A stretch of DNA of 64,000 nucleotides, taken from assembly GCA_020051175.1 (NCBI GenBank), contig JAGVJJ010000014.1, positions 1-64,000 on the forward strand, written 5' to 3'. The notes beneath the pieces are model-generated. The model was given only the letters and a program-made list of their open reading frames with translations. It was not told the origin of the DNA and made no database searches. The stretch is from Bacteroidia bacterium (GTDB lineage: Bacteria > Bacteroidota > Bacteroidia > 2-12-FULL-35-15). The position numbers and the translations under genes were made by a program. Positions 1 to 10,253 of the stretch are shown piece by piece. How positions within the stretch are numbered: the stretch's first letter is position 1; the number at the start of each line of letters is the position of its first letter.

Positions 1-1897
1 AACGGTTTTCAGAAAGCTTCTGATTAAACTCTGCCGAGCCTTTCGAATCCGTGAATCCGGATATCTCGATTTTTAAAGATGGTACATCATTCAGAAGCTT
101 TATCAATCGCTGCAGCTCGTTGGTAGACTCCGATCGCAAGGTAGCTTTGCCGTAGTCAAAGAAAATATTTTTCAAAATAATCTTGCTTCCAACAGACACA
201 TTCTTCAAGGCAACGTCTTTCTCCACCTGCTGGAAAGCAGAGGTCATAGGAATATCAAAGTTTTCGGAGTGGAACAGGTAATTCTCCTTTTTTACAGCAA
301 TACCATAGTTCTTACCAGCTGGCAACGATACAAGATAACTACCGGAAGAACTGTTGGATGTAAAGCTTGCAATTACCTCGTTCTTCTGGTTGTCGATAAT
401 CTCAATAGTTGCCTCAAGAGGCTTTTGTGTAAGAGCATCGGTAATTACACCTTTCAGGATGGTCAGCTGCGCCTGCTTGATAACAATAGTAGGGGCGATT
501 ACAGTTTCCTTAACAGGAGCAGTAAGGCTTGCAAGGAGGTTATCTTCATTGTTCAATATCATTGGCTTTTCCGGCCCCAAAAAAGTTACCTGGTATATAT
601 CCTTTTCACCCAACCCTTTTTCATTAGATGACGCATAATACCCGTGTTTCCCACTTGCAGAAATTACAAAAAATACATCATCGTCCGTTGTATTTACCGG
701 GTAGCCAATATTTTCAGGAGTACTCCACTGGCCATTTTCATAAACCGATTTAAAAATATCGTGTGCCCCCATTGTTTTATGTCCATTAGAGCTGAAATAC
801 AGGGTTTTTCCATCCGGGTGAATAAACACGCCTTCCTCGCTCCCTTTGGTGTTGATAACCGGACCAAGGTTCACGGCTTTGCCCCACTTGCCTTTTTCAT
901 CTTTGGTAGAAACGTATATATCCCTGTCACCATACCCTTCTTCGGGCTTATCTGTTACAAAATAAACCGATTTTCCATCCGCAGAATAACAAGCCGATGA
1001 TTCATGATAATCGGTATTGATATTTTTATTCATACGTTCAGGCTTGCTCCAGACCGTGCCCTTTAACTCTGCTTCATAAAGGTCACCATTGTTTTTACCG
1101 ATATAAATTAAAAATTTTTGTCCGTCAGCAGACAGTCCAGAGTTAGCATCATGGTCCTCGGTATTAATCGGAGCACCCATATTTACTGCAGTTGTCCATT
1201 TATCCCCGCTTTTGGTGGACATGTATATATCTTCGAAATATTCATTGATATCCGGGTCCATTTTTCCCCCGGTTGTAGTAGGCCTGCGTGAAGTGAACAA
1301 CATTACCGATTCATCAGCAGAAATAACCGGTGCGTAATCCGAATACTGGGTGTTTATTTCCGGGCCAACATTATCAATAAATACACGTACAGGCTTTTTT
1401 ACCAACTCTTTCCCGGTCATGCACTCTTCAATGTATTTGTCTGCCTTGGCAATAAGCGCAGTTTCAGAGGCATCCCCATGGTTCAGTGATTTCTGAAAAG
1501 CCTTAAACTCTGCTATAGCTTTGTCCCATTGCATTCCAAGATGATATGCCTTTCCAAGCAGGTAACGTATTTCCGGGTCTATTTCAGGGTTTAGCTTATA
1601 TGCTTTTTCCAGGAATGTTATCGATTTCAGCTTATTGCTCGTTGACAGATAGCATTTGCCCATCCTGAAATTAAGCAGCGCATTGTTGGGATTAAACTGG
1701 TTTGCAGCAAAATAATGGTACAAGGCCATTTTATAGAACATAGGACCTTTTTCAAACTGTTTGTCACCGGCATCCAATCGGCCTTTGGCCTCTTTAAAAC
1801 CTTCTTTTCCGGGGAAATTTTCTTCTGTAAAGTCTACGTTCTGTGCGAAAACAGCAGATGATAACAGGAGGCAATAATAGAATATTATTTTTTTCAT
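1..1897 (-). CDS. OmpA family protein with TPR and PD40 (WD40-like) repeats and carboxypeptidase-regulatory-like segment; 3' end runs off the window
   Basis: Reverse-strand frame from ATG at 1895-1897: MKKIIFYYCLLLSSAVFAQNVDF..., TPR-like N-terminus, repeated 'ADGKSVYFVTDKPEEGYGDRDIYVS' PD40 units, then 'IFFDYGKATLRSES..ELQRLIKLLNDVPSLKIEISGFTDSKGS' OmpA-like motif. No stop before position 1. Confidence 0.88.
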   Translation of the reverse strand, partial: MKKIIFYYCLLLSSAVFAQNVDFTEENFPGKEGFKEAKGRLDAGDKQFEKGPMFYKMALYHYFAANQFNPNNALLNFRMGKCYLSTSNKLKSITFLEKAYKLNPEIDPEIRYLLGKAYHLGMQWDKAIAEFKAFQKSLNHGDASETALIAKADKYIEECMTGKELVKKPVRVFIDNVGPEINTQYSDYAPVISADESVMLFTSRRPTTTGGKMDPDINEYFEDIYMSTKSGDKWTTAVNMGAPINTEDHDANSGLSADGQKFLIYIGKNNGDLYEAELKGTVWSKPERMNKNINTDYHESSACYSADGKSVYFVTDKPEEGYGDRDIYVSTKDEKGKWGKAVNLGPVINTKGSEEGVFIHPDGKTLYFSSNGHKTMGAHDIFKSVYENGQWSTPENIGYPVNTTDDDVFFVISASGKHGYYASSNEKGLGEKDIYQVTFLGPEKPMILNNEDNLLASLTAPVKETVIAPTIVIKQAQLTILKGVITDALTQKPLEATIEIIDNQKNEVIASFTSNSSSGSYLVSLPAGKNYGIAVKKENYLFHSENFDIPMTSAFQQVEKDVALKNVSVGSKIILKNIFFDYGKATLRSESTNELQRLIKLLNDVPSLKIEISGFTDSKGSAEFNQKLSENR

Positions 1898-1950
1898 AAA
1901 CATTATGTTATTCGTTTATCCCGATAGCTATCGGGAGGTTATTCGCAGTA

Positions 1951-3006
1951 TTACTTGCAATCTCCAATATAATTTTTAGCCGACTCCACTCCCAGCTCCA
2001 GTGCCTTTTTCCAATCGGCACAAGCCCCGGCATTATCACGAAGCATTTCTTTAGCAATTCCACGGTTGAGATAAGCATAACCATACTCGGCATTCAGCTG
2101 AATGGCTTTGCTGCAATCCTCTGCCGACCCCTTATAATCTTTTGTTTTAAATTTTGCAGTGGCCCTGTTATTGTAAGCAAAAGCATAATCCGGTTTTAAT
2201 TCAATGGCTTTGGTAAAATCCTGGATAGCGCCTTCATAATCACCGGCATCGTATTTGGCACTGCCACGGTTGTTGTAGGCAACATAATAATCTTCTTTCC
2301 TGTTAATGGCTTCGGAGTATTCACTTATTGCACCAGTAAAATCACCCTTTTTACGTTTTGCACTGCCAAGGTTGTTATAAGCAAATTCCATTTTAGGGTT
2401 GAGCGACAGTGCTTTATTATAATCAGCAATAGCGCCATCAATATCATCCATCTGACGTTTGGCGCTTCCTCGGTCGTTGTAAGCATAAGCATAATCCGGC
2501 TTTATCTTTACAGCCTGGGAAAAATCTTCAATAGCACCTTTATAATCTTTATTTTCAAATTTTATTTCACCACGGTAATAATATGCCTGGGCATGGTCTT
2601 CCCTTACTTCAATGGCCTTGGTGTAATCACCGGCAGCACCCGCTTTATCCCCCATCGCATACAGCGCCTGAGCACGGCTGAAAAACGTTTCACAGCTTGG
2701 AACCAATGCAAGTGCCTTGTCATAGTCTGCGATGGCCTCTTTGTATTGTTTCAGCTCAAAACGGGTTGTCCCCCTGTTGTAGTATGCCTTTTCAAAATCG
2801 GGCTTCAGACTGATGGCCTGATCAAACTCTTTTAATGCCTCTGTATAATTTTTCCCGGCAAAATTGGCGATGCCATTGTTGTAAAACTTCTCAGCATCCT
2901 GTGAGCCATCGTCCAGTATTTTGGCCTTTACCGTATCCGTCTGCGCATTTATTGTGAATACCGCAAATAAGGAGAATGAAATAAGAGTAATTTTTTTGCT
3001 TCTCAT
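1951..3006 (-). CDS. tetratricopeptide repeat protein with signal peptide
   Basis: 351-aa ORF with many 34-residue TPR units (e.g. AYNNRGSAKYDAGDYEGAIQDFTKAIELKPDY). Confidence 0.93.
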   Translation of the reverse strand: MRSKKITLISFSLFAVFTINAQTDTVKAKILDDGSQDAEKFYNNGIANFAGKNYTEALKEFDQAISLKPDFEKAYYNRGTTRFELKQYKEAIADYDKALALVPSCETFFSRAQALYAMGDKAGAAGDYTKAIEVREDHAQAYYYRGEIKFENKDYKGAIEDFSQAVKIKPDYAYAYNDRGSAKRQMDDIDGAIADYNKALSLNPKMEFAYNNLGSAKRKKGDFTGAISEYSEAINRKEDYYVAYNNRGSAKYDAGDYEGAIQDFTKAIELKPDYAFAYNNRATAKFKTKDYKGSAEDCSKAIQLNAEYGYAYLNRGIAKEMLRDNAGACADWKKALELGVESAKNYIGDCK

Positions 3007-3122
3007 ATAGGTTAATTTAACAGACTAAATATAAAAAGATTTTAATTAAAAGTAAACCTCAAAGCAAATGAGTTTATCAAATGAGCTTTGTGCAAACTAC
3101 CGATAAGTGTTTACAAACAGGA

Positions 3123-4094
3123 TTATTCAATATGAACCAGGGCCCAATACGCCCCCTTGATAACCTCTGCCATTCTTTTATAATCCAATGATTCCGGCAC
3201 GTCCGAACTTTCATGATAATTCTTGTTGCGGTAAAAGGCTGTATTATTAATCATCAGGGCATTATAGCCAAAATTCCAGTAGTTCAAATGATCCGAAAAA
3301 TCGATGCCCTGAACAAATGCAGGGGCATTAATTGATCTTACATCTATGTCAGAGCCTTTTCGCATGTTTTTTTTGAATGTCCGCGTAATCCCACCCTGCC
3401 CCATTTTGCTCACTACAGCAATAAAATTACCTTTATCAGGGTAAAATAATTTCAACAGGCCCACAGGATATTCTTGCGACTTCTTCTTATCAGAAAAATA
3501 ACCAATCATTTCAAGGCAAATCATTGCTTTTACTTTTACAGCATTATCTTTCAAAGATTTTGCATGAATGTAACTTCCCATAAACTCTGTCCTGAAAAAA
3601 GGAGGTTCTTCCAAAGTGTATGCAACCAGATCAATCCTGTATTTTAAAACAGGTTTTAATTGTGTTAAAAGTCTGGCAACCTCAATAAGTCCAACAACCC
3701 CACTCGCATTATCATCTGCACCTGCCTGTTCCCCGCACACATCATAATGAGCCCCTACAATAATGCGTTCACCTTCTTTTGGGCCAAAAGAGCAAATCAG
3801 GTTTTTATACTCGTTGCCCTCCACTTCATACTTTTGTTCTTCAACCGTCAGATTTAGCTTTTTAAACTCATTGCTTATATAGTCTGCTGCCTGGTTCAAT
3901 GATTTAATATTACGATAGTTCCTTGGGTTATCAGTGGATATAAGCTTATGGATGTGTTCCTTGATTTTATTTGTATCCACCTGTACATTTGTTGTTTCTT
4001 TTGATACAAAAAGAACAGGTTGGGAAATTATAATTATTGGTACCGCAATAATTACAACTATTGCCAGTAATATATAAATCATCTTACGCTTCAT
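3123..4094 (-). CDS. M28 family zinc peptidase (start taken at MKRKMIYILLAIVV, internal to the ORF 3123..4247)
   Basis: Motifs 'IIVGAHYDVCGEQAGADDNASGVVGLIEVARLL', 'YTLEEPPFF', 'FSDHLNYW' typical of M28. Confidence 0.88.
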   Translation of the reverse strand: MKRKMIYILLAIVVIIAVPIIIISQPVLFVSKETTNVQVDTNKIKEHIHKLISTDNPRNYRNIKSLNQAADYISNEFKKLNLTVEEQKYEVEGNEYKNLICSFGPKEGERIIVGAHYDVCGEQAGADDNASGVVGLIEVARLLTQLKPVLKYRIDLVAYTLEEPPFFRTEFMGSYIHAKSLKDNAVKVKAMICLEMIGYFSDKKKSQEYPVGLLKLFYPDKGNFIAVVSKMGQGGITRTFKKNMRKGSDIDVRSINAPAFVQGIDFSDHLNYWNFGYNALMINNTAFYRNKNYHESSDVPESLDYKRMAEVIKGAYWALVHIE

Positions 4095-4267
4095 TTTTTT
4101 TCGCTTATTCTGTATAGTAAATCTCCTTCCAAAACTAAGGATTAATAATACACAATAAAAATTCCTATGTTTGTGTTTGTTGTGGTTGCAACATATTTGA
4201 TATATCAAATTTATTCCGTAATATCGTTTCCTGTAAATTAAATGCAATTGAATTAAAAGCGCTTATA

Positions 4268-6106
4268 ATGAAGAAAACAATTTTATCCATTGCTGTTATT
4301 GCAGCAATTACACTTGGTTCCTGTGGCGACACAAAAGAACATGGCAAAAAGACCTATACCCCGGAAGAAATACAAGCAGAAAGCAAGAAGACAAATGCTT
4401 TTCTTGACAGGGTATTCGATGCACGCATCGATCGCGATCCTTACAACCAGACCAGACTGGGCATAAAAAAAGATTATGGCAAATGGACAGATATTAATGA
4501 TGCCCATGCGCAACAGGAAATAGCGATTACAAAAGCTGCACTGGATACACTTCATACAATTGACATCAATGCCTTGGATGAGCAGACGAAAATGAGCTAC
4601 AGGCTCTTTGAAATAGAATGCAACAATGCGATCAACAATTTCAAATGGCGTTTTCATGATTACCCTGTGAACCAGATGGGTGGAATGCATTCTGAAATTC
4701 CGGCATTTTTAATCAATATGCATACCATAAGCAATAAGGCTGAGGCGGAAGCCTATATATCCAGACTTACCGGTATTGGGCCTTTATTTGATCAGCTCCT
4801 TGAGAACCTTAAGGTGCGTGAAGAAAAAAACGTTATTCCGCCAAAATTTGTTTTTCCTTATGTAATAGCCGATTGCAAAAATATAATTGCAGGTGCTCCG
4901 TTTGAAAAAAGCAAAGTGCAAAACCCTTTGTTTGCAGACTTCAGCACCAAAATATCTGAATTAAAAGACTTGAGTGAGGAAGAAAAGAAAACACTGCGGG
5001 ATAAAGCATCTGAAGCATTGCTCAACGCTGTTAAACCTGCATACGAAAAACTGATGGCATATTGGAATGAGCTGGAAAAAAAAGCAACGACAGACGATGG
5101 TGCCTGGAAACTTAAAGATGGTGATGCTTTTTATGACGATGCTTTGAAGCTAACCACCACAACAGATTTGACTGCCGATCAAATACATGAAATAGGTTTA
5201 AAAGAAGTGGCCCGCATCCACAATGAAATGAGGGCAATCATGAAAAAAGTAAATTTCAAAAGTGAGAACCTCCAGGAATTCTTCGATTTTATGCGTAAGG
5301 ACAAACAGTTTTACTATCCGAATACAGCCGAAGGAAAAGAAGCATATCGTGTAAAAGCAGTGAAGCTGATTGATGATATGAAAGTTGAACTAGACAAATT
5401 GTTTGTAACAAAACCAAAGGCAGATATTGTAGTAAAAGCAGTAGAACCTTTCCGCGAACAATCTGCCGGAGGCGCATTTTATGAAGAGCCTGCATTGGAT
5501 GGTTCACGTCCGGGCCGTTATTACATCAACCTTTACAATATGGCTGACCAGGCCACCTACCAGATGGAAGCATTGGCTTACCACGAAGGCATACCAGGCC
5601 ACCACATGCAGATAGCCATTGCACAGGAGTTGCAAAACATTCCAAAATTCAGGATGCATGGCGGCAATACCGCTTATGTTGAAGGCTGGGCACTTTATTC
5701 AGAGCTTGTTCCGAAAGAAATCGGCTTTTACCAGGACCCGTACTCTGATTTTGGCCGTTTAGCAATGGAACTATTCCGGGCAGCGCGTTTGGTGGTTGAT
5801 ACAGGCATACACCGCAAAAAATGGACGCGCCAGCAGGCACTCGATTATTTTAAAGAAAATACGCCTAACCCTGAGGGCGACAATAAAAAAGAAATTGAAC
5901 GCTACATCGTTTGGCCATCGCAGGCTACCGGCTATAAAATTGGCATGAACAAAATACTTGAGCTGCGTGAAATTGCAAAAAACAAGCTTGGTGATAAATT
6001 TGATATCCGTGAGTTTCACGATGTAGTGCTTACTTCAGGGCCAGTACCAATGAATTTATTGACCGAAATGGTGGATGCATGGGTTGAGAAAAAGTTGAAA
6101 AAATAG
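4268..6106 (+). CDS. DUF885 family protein (lipoprotein, putative metallopeptidase)
   Basis: Lipobox 'ITLGSCGD'; 'YHEGIPGHHMQIAIAQE' and 'EGWALYSE' motifs of DUF885. Confidence 0.9.
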   Translation: MKKTILSIAVIAAITLGSCGDTKEHGKKTYTPEEIQAESKKTNAFLDRVFDARIDRDPYNQTRLGIKKDYGKWTDINDAHAQQEIAITKAALDTLHTIDINALDEQTKMSYRLFEIECNNAINNFKWRFHDYPVNQMGGMHSEIPAFLINMHTISNKAEAEAYISRLTGIGPLFDQLLENLKVREEKNVIPPKFVFPYVIADCKNIIAGAPFEKSKVQNPLFADFSTKISELKDLSEEEKKTLRDKASEALLNAVKPAYEKLMAYWNELEKKATTDDGAWKLKDGDAFYDDALKLTTTTDLTADQIHEIGLKEVARIHNEMRAIMKKVNFKSENLQEFFDFMRKDKQFYYPNTAEGKEAYRVKAVKLIDDMKVELDKLFVTKPKADIVVKAVEPFREQSAGGAFYEEPALDGSRPGRYYINLYNMADQATYQMEALAYHEGIPGHHMQIAIAQELQNIPKFRMHGGNTAYVEGWALYSELVPKEIGFYQDPYSDFGRLAMELFRAARLVVDTGIHRKKWTRQQALDYFKENTPNPEGDNKKEIERYIVWPSQATGYKIGMNKILELREIAKNKLGDKFDIREFHDVVLTSGPVPMNLLTEMVDAWVEKKLKK

Positions 6107-6207
6107 ATTTGATATCTGACATCTGAGATGTGAGATAAGTTATATTTGTTTCAGGTTTCGTTTATTCGTCTCAAATCTCATATCTAACATCTCATATCTT
6201 AATAAGT

Positions 6208-7329
6208 ATGGCAAAGAAAAAGGAAAATAAAAAAGAAAAGAAAGCTAAGAGCATTCTTACCACACAGTCGCATGAATTTATGCGCAATTACCTGAACAAT
6301 GCATCTCCAACGGGTTTTGAAAGTGAAGGGCAAAAACTGTGGCTGAATTACATCAAGCCCTATATTGATGATTATTTTGTTGACAATTACGGAACTGCTG
6401 TAGGTGTTATTAATCCACAGGCAGAATTTAAAGTGGTAATAGAAGCCCATGCCGATGAAATATCATGGTTTGTACATTACATTACCAATGATGGTTTTAT
6501 TTATGTACGCAGAAATGGCGGCAGCGACCATATGATTGCACCGTCCAAACGCGTCAATATCCATACGGATAAAGGGATTGTTAAAGCAGTTTTTGGCTGG
6601 CCGGCCATACACGTCCGCGATGCGGCAAAAGAAGAATCTCCTTCACTGAAAAACATATTCCTGGATTGTGGTTGTTCATCAAAAAAAGAAGTAGAAGATC
6701 TGGGAATTCACGTAGGCTGTGTTATTACTTATGAAGATGAATTCATGACCCTGAACGACCGCTATTATGTGGGTCGTGCACTGGATAACCGAATTGGAGG
6801 ATTTATGATTGCTGAAGTGGCACGCCTTGTTAAAGAGAATAAAAACAAGCTTCCATTTGGTTTATACATTGTAAACGCTGTTCAGGAGGAAGTTGGTTTG
6901 CATGGCGCTGAAATGATTTCCCAAACCATTCGCCCGAATGTTGCTATTATTACCGATGTGTGCCATGATACTCAATCACCTATGATGAGTAAGGTATCCA
7001 GCGGAGACCTGTCATGTGGCAAAGGCCCTGTGCTTACCTACGGACCAGCAGTTCAGAACAATTTATTAAAGCTTATCATTGATGCGGCCAACGATAACAA
7101 GATACCGTTCCAGCGTGCAGCAGCATCAAGGGCAACAGGCACAGATACCGATGCATTTGCCTATTCCGTAGGCGGTGTGCCTTCGGCCTTGATTTCATTA
7201 CCATTGCGTTATATGCATACAACAGTGGAAAGTGTTCACAAAGAAGATGTGGAAAATGTAATTAAATTGATTTACCAGTCGTTGAAAGGAATTAAGAATA
7301 ACCACGACTTTAAATACATCAAAAAATAA
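6208..7329 (+). CDS. M42 family metallopeptidase (glutamyl aminopeptidase/FrvX-like)
   Basis: 'IEAHADEISWFVHYI', 'RALDNRIGGF', 'VQEEVGLHGAEM', 'ITDVCHDTQSP' motifs. Confidence 0.9.
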   Translation: MAKKKENKKEKKAKSILTTQSHEFMRNYLNNASPTGFESEGQKLWLNYIKPYIDDYFVDNYGTAVGVINPQAEFKVVIEAHADEISWFVHYITNDGFIYVRRNGGSDHMIAPSKRVNIHTDKGIVKAVFGWPAIHVRDAAKEESPSLKNIFLDCGCSSKKEVEDLGIHVGCVITYEDEFMTLNDRYYVGRALDNRIGGFMIAEVARLVKENKNKLPFGLYIVNAVQEEVGLHGAEMISQTIRPNVAIITDVCHDTQSPMMSKVSSGDLSCGKGPVLTYGPAVQNNLLKLIIDAANDNKIPFQRAAASRATGTDTDAFAYSVGGVPSALISLPLRYMHTTVESVHKEDVENVIKLIYQSLKGIKNNHDFKYIKK

Positions 7330-7356
7330 ATTGGCTTGAAAGCCATTACTGAATGG

Positions 7357-7383
7357 ACCTGGCAGATTTATAACCTGCCAGGT
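7357..7383 (+). terminator. intrinsic terminator after M42 peptidase
   Basis: acctggcag / ctgccaggt 9-bp stem followed by a T run. Confidence 0.75.
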
Positions 7384-7508
7384 TTTTTCTTTTATTTCTT
7401 CTTACTTTCCTCTTAAACAGCATCTTACTCAAAATACGAGCATTTGACTAAAAAATTCAGTATTTTTAGTCAAAATTTATCCTATATCACAATAAGGAAT
7501 TTGAACGT

Positions 7509-9047
7509 ATGGCAATTTTAGGATCAATACTTAAACGCACGTTTGAGCTTTCGGAGAAAATACCAAAATTCCGCAAGGTTGATGGCTATAAGCAACAAAA
7601 CAAAGTACTTAGGAAATTGCTTACAAAGGCTGAATTTACAGCTTTTGGCACGCATTACAATTTTTCGAAATTACTTAGCGAAGCTGATGTTATTCCAGCG
7701 TTCCGCAATACTGTGCATACGCACGACTACAATTCCATTTTTAAAAAGTGGTGGCACCGTGCTGTTGAGGGCGAAGCCCACGTTACCTGGCCGGGAAAGG
7801 TTAAATATTTTGCTCTTAGTTCCGGCACATCCGAAGCCTCCAGCAAATACATCCCCATCACCAATGATATGCTCAGGGCCATCAAAAAAAACAGTATCCG
7901 GCAGATTGTTTCGCAGGGGCGTTATAACTTACCCAAGGAACACTTTGAAAAAGGCGTATTAATGTTAGGCGGCAGCACTCATCTGAACTATAATGGCAGT
8001 TATTTTGAAGGCGATTTAAGTGGGATACAGGCCAAAAATATTCCATTCTATTTTCAGTATTTTTATAAGCCGGGCAGGCGCATTTCTAAGGAGCGCGACT
8101 GGGAGACCAAGCTGGAAGAGATTACTAAGAATGCCAAAAACTGGGATATTGGTATTGTGGTTGGCGTTCCGGCCTGGGTACAGATATTATTTGAAAAAAT
8201 TATCAAAGAATACAAAGTCAACACCATTCACGATATATGGCCTAACCTGGCCATTTACGTTCATGGCGGGGTTGCAATGGCACCCTACCGCAAAGGCTTT
8301 GATAAACTGATGGGAAAACCCATTATGTATTTCAATACCTACCTTGCTTCGGAAGGGTTTATTGCCTACCAGGACAGGCAAGGCACTGATGCATGCCGTA
8401 TGGTGCTTGACAACGGAATATTTTATGAATTTGTTCCCTTTAATGAGCATAATTTTGATCAGGATGGTACCATAATAGAAAATCCTGAAACCTTACATAT
8501 CGGTCAGGTAAAGGAAGATGTGGAATATGCCCTGTTGCTTACCACCTGCTCCGGTGCATGGCGCTACCTGATTGGCGATACAATTAAGTTTACTTCCCTG
8601 GAACGTTACGAAATTGTGATTACCGGCCGTACCAAACTTTTCCTGAGCCTTTGCGGGGAACACCTGTCGCAGGACAACATGAACAAAGCGATTGAAATTG
8701 TTTCGCAGGAACTGAATATCAACATTAAGGAATTTACTGTTGCCGGTATTAATTACGACACCTTGTTTGCGCACCATTGGTACATTGGTACGGACGATGC
8801 GGTAGACAAAGCCGTTCTCCGCAAGCGCATCGATGAAGTACTGAAAGAACTTAATGACGATTACCGTGTAGAACGAATAGCAGCCCTCAAAGAGGTGATT
8901 GTGGATGTGCTGCCCAGCCACGTTTTTTACGATTATATGCATTCCATTGGTAAGATAGGTGCTGCTTTTAAATTTCCACGTGTATTAAAAAGCAAAAAGC
9001 TCACAGACTGGGAAAACTTTTTGAAAAATGTAAAGCAGGATAAATGA
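7509..9047 (+). CDS. GH3 auxin-responsive-promoter family protein (acyl-acid amido synthetase-like adenylating enzyme)
   Basis: 512 aa; 'YFALSSGTSEASSKYIPIT' motif and conserved GH3 architecture. Confidence 0.9.
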   Translation: MAILGSILKRTFELSEKIPKFRKVDGYKQQNKVLRKLLTKAEFTAFGTHYNFSKLLSEADVIPAFRNTVHTHDYNSIFKKWWHRAVEGEAHVTWPGKVKYFALSSGTSEASSKYIPITNDMLRAIKKNSIRQIVSQGRYNLPKEHFEKGVLMLGGSTHLNYNGSYFEGDLSGIQAKNIPFYFQYFYKPGRRISKERDWETKLEEITKNAKNWDIGIVVGVPAWVQILFEKIIKEYKVNTIHDIWPNLAIYVHGGVAMAPYRKGFDKLMGKPIMYFNTYLASEGFIAYQDRQGTDACRMVLDNGIFYEFVPFNEHNFDQDGTIIENPETLHIGQVKEDVEYALLLTTCSGAWRYLIGDTIKFTSLERYEIVITGRTKLFLSLCGEHLSQDNMNKAIEIVSQELNINIKEFTVAGINYDTLFAHHWYIGTDDAVDKAVLRKRIDEVLKELNDDYRVERIAALKEVIVDVLPSHVFYDYMHSIGKIGAAFKFPRVLKSKKLTDWENFLKNVKQDK

Positions 9048-9670
9048 TTCTAAAGGCGATCTTCCAGGGATTTATGCTTGGCTTTGTTTTAGCAATTCAG
9101 CCAGGCCCTTCCTTTTTCACGCTGCTCCAGACAAGCAGCAAAAAAGGCTTTAAATCCGGATTGGCCTTGTCCGTAGGTATTTTTTTAAGCGACCTTGTTT
9201 GCGTAATCCTCGCCTATCTAGGAGTAGCACAACTATTTGATAAACCGGAAAGTAAAATTATTGTCGGCCTTGTTGGTGGATGCCTGTTGATTGTTTTTGG
9301 CCTCTTCAGCATTTTTCACAAAAAAACAGTAGAAGAAGAAAAGGGAATTGAAATTAAGGAAGCGGTAAATGTTCCTTTATTTATTACAAAAGGCTTCTTT
9401 CTTAACCTTCTGAACCCTTCCGTTATTTTTCTATGGATTTTGTGGGTGGGTGCTGTAAGCACCAATAAAGAATTTACGAAGGTTGACATCATGATGTTCT
9501 TTATCACCACACTTTCCACCATCCTTATCACCGATATATTGAAAGCTTACTTTGCTGTTAAAATAAGCAAACGGCTTAGCCATGTGGTGCTAAGGAAAAT
9601 AAGCATGCTGCTGGGTGTTATATTGGTTGCTACAGGTGTTGTGTTTATTTACCGCGGACTGTTTGTGTAA
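9044..9670 (+). CDS. LysE family translocator
   Basis: 'GFMLGFVLAIQPGPSFFTLLQTSSKKGFKSGLALSVGIFLSDL' LysE/RhtB N-terminal signature; 4-nt ATGA overlap with upstream gene. Confidence 0.9.
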   Translation: MILKAIFQGFMLGFVLAIQPGPSFFTLLQTSSKKGFKSGLALSVGIFLSDLVCVILAYLGVAQLFDKPESKIIVGLVGGCLLIVFGLFSIFHKKTVEEEKGIEIKEAVNVPLFITKGFFLNLLNPSVIFLWILWVGAVSTNKEFTKVDIMMFFITTLSTILITDILKAYFAVKISKRLSHVVLRKISMLLGVILVATGVVFIYRGLFV

Positions 9671-9677
9671 CAATTAC

Positions 9678-10226
9678 TTAATTGAAAATAAGGATGGAGC
9701 GCAAGGGTTCTGCTTCAAGGTACTTGACAATATAGCGTTTACCAACTTCTACTACAGCGCTATCGGGCAGTTTCTGAAACCTTTCAAACCGCTGCTGTCC
9801 GACAGAATAAGAATAATAACAAACATTCCTGTCGCTTATTTTCTCCACTTTACCTGAAACGGAGTAGGTTATTTCATCATCAAAAAAAATCGGGTTATCA
9901 AACATCACATAGGCCTCCGCTGGCCTCAAAGAATCAAATTTTAAAAGATATTTTTCACCTACGGGGATGAATTCAAAAGCAGAAAAATAGGTATTCTCCC
10001 TTTTAATAAACTCCTTCCCCTTAACGTAGTAAACCACATCTACATAACTGCCTTTCATATACCCTTGTTTAATCACTTCGCAAGAAACTACTTTCCCATT
10101 CCGATCTATACTCTCATATTCTTTGTCAGACAAATAGCCTGCAAACAGGTACAAACAATAGAGAATACCGAAAGTAATTACGAATTGGAAAATAAAACTT
10201 AAAGCTTTTTTCACCTTTGCCTTCAC
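9678..10226 (-). CDS. hypothetical membrane-anchored protein
   Basis: 182-aa ORF with N-terminal TM helix; no family confidently recognised. Confidence 0.65.
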   Translation of the reverse strand: MKAKVKKALSFIFQFVITFGILYCLYLFAGYLSDKEYESIDRNGKVVSCEVIKQGYMKGSYVDVVYYVKGKEFIKRENTYFSAFEFIPVGEKYLLKFDSLRPAEAYVMFDNPIFFDDEITYSVSGKVEKISDRNVCYYSYSVGQQRFERFQKLPDSAVVEVGKRYIVKYLEAEPLRSILIFN

Positions 10227-10253
10227 AAAATAATTTTTTGAGGGTTCTGTGGA

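Noticed and set aside
269-1000. Plus-strand ORFs 269..631, 354..638 and 644..1000
   Set aside because: Antisense to the long OmpA/PD40 reading frame, no recognisable motifs.
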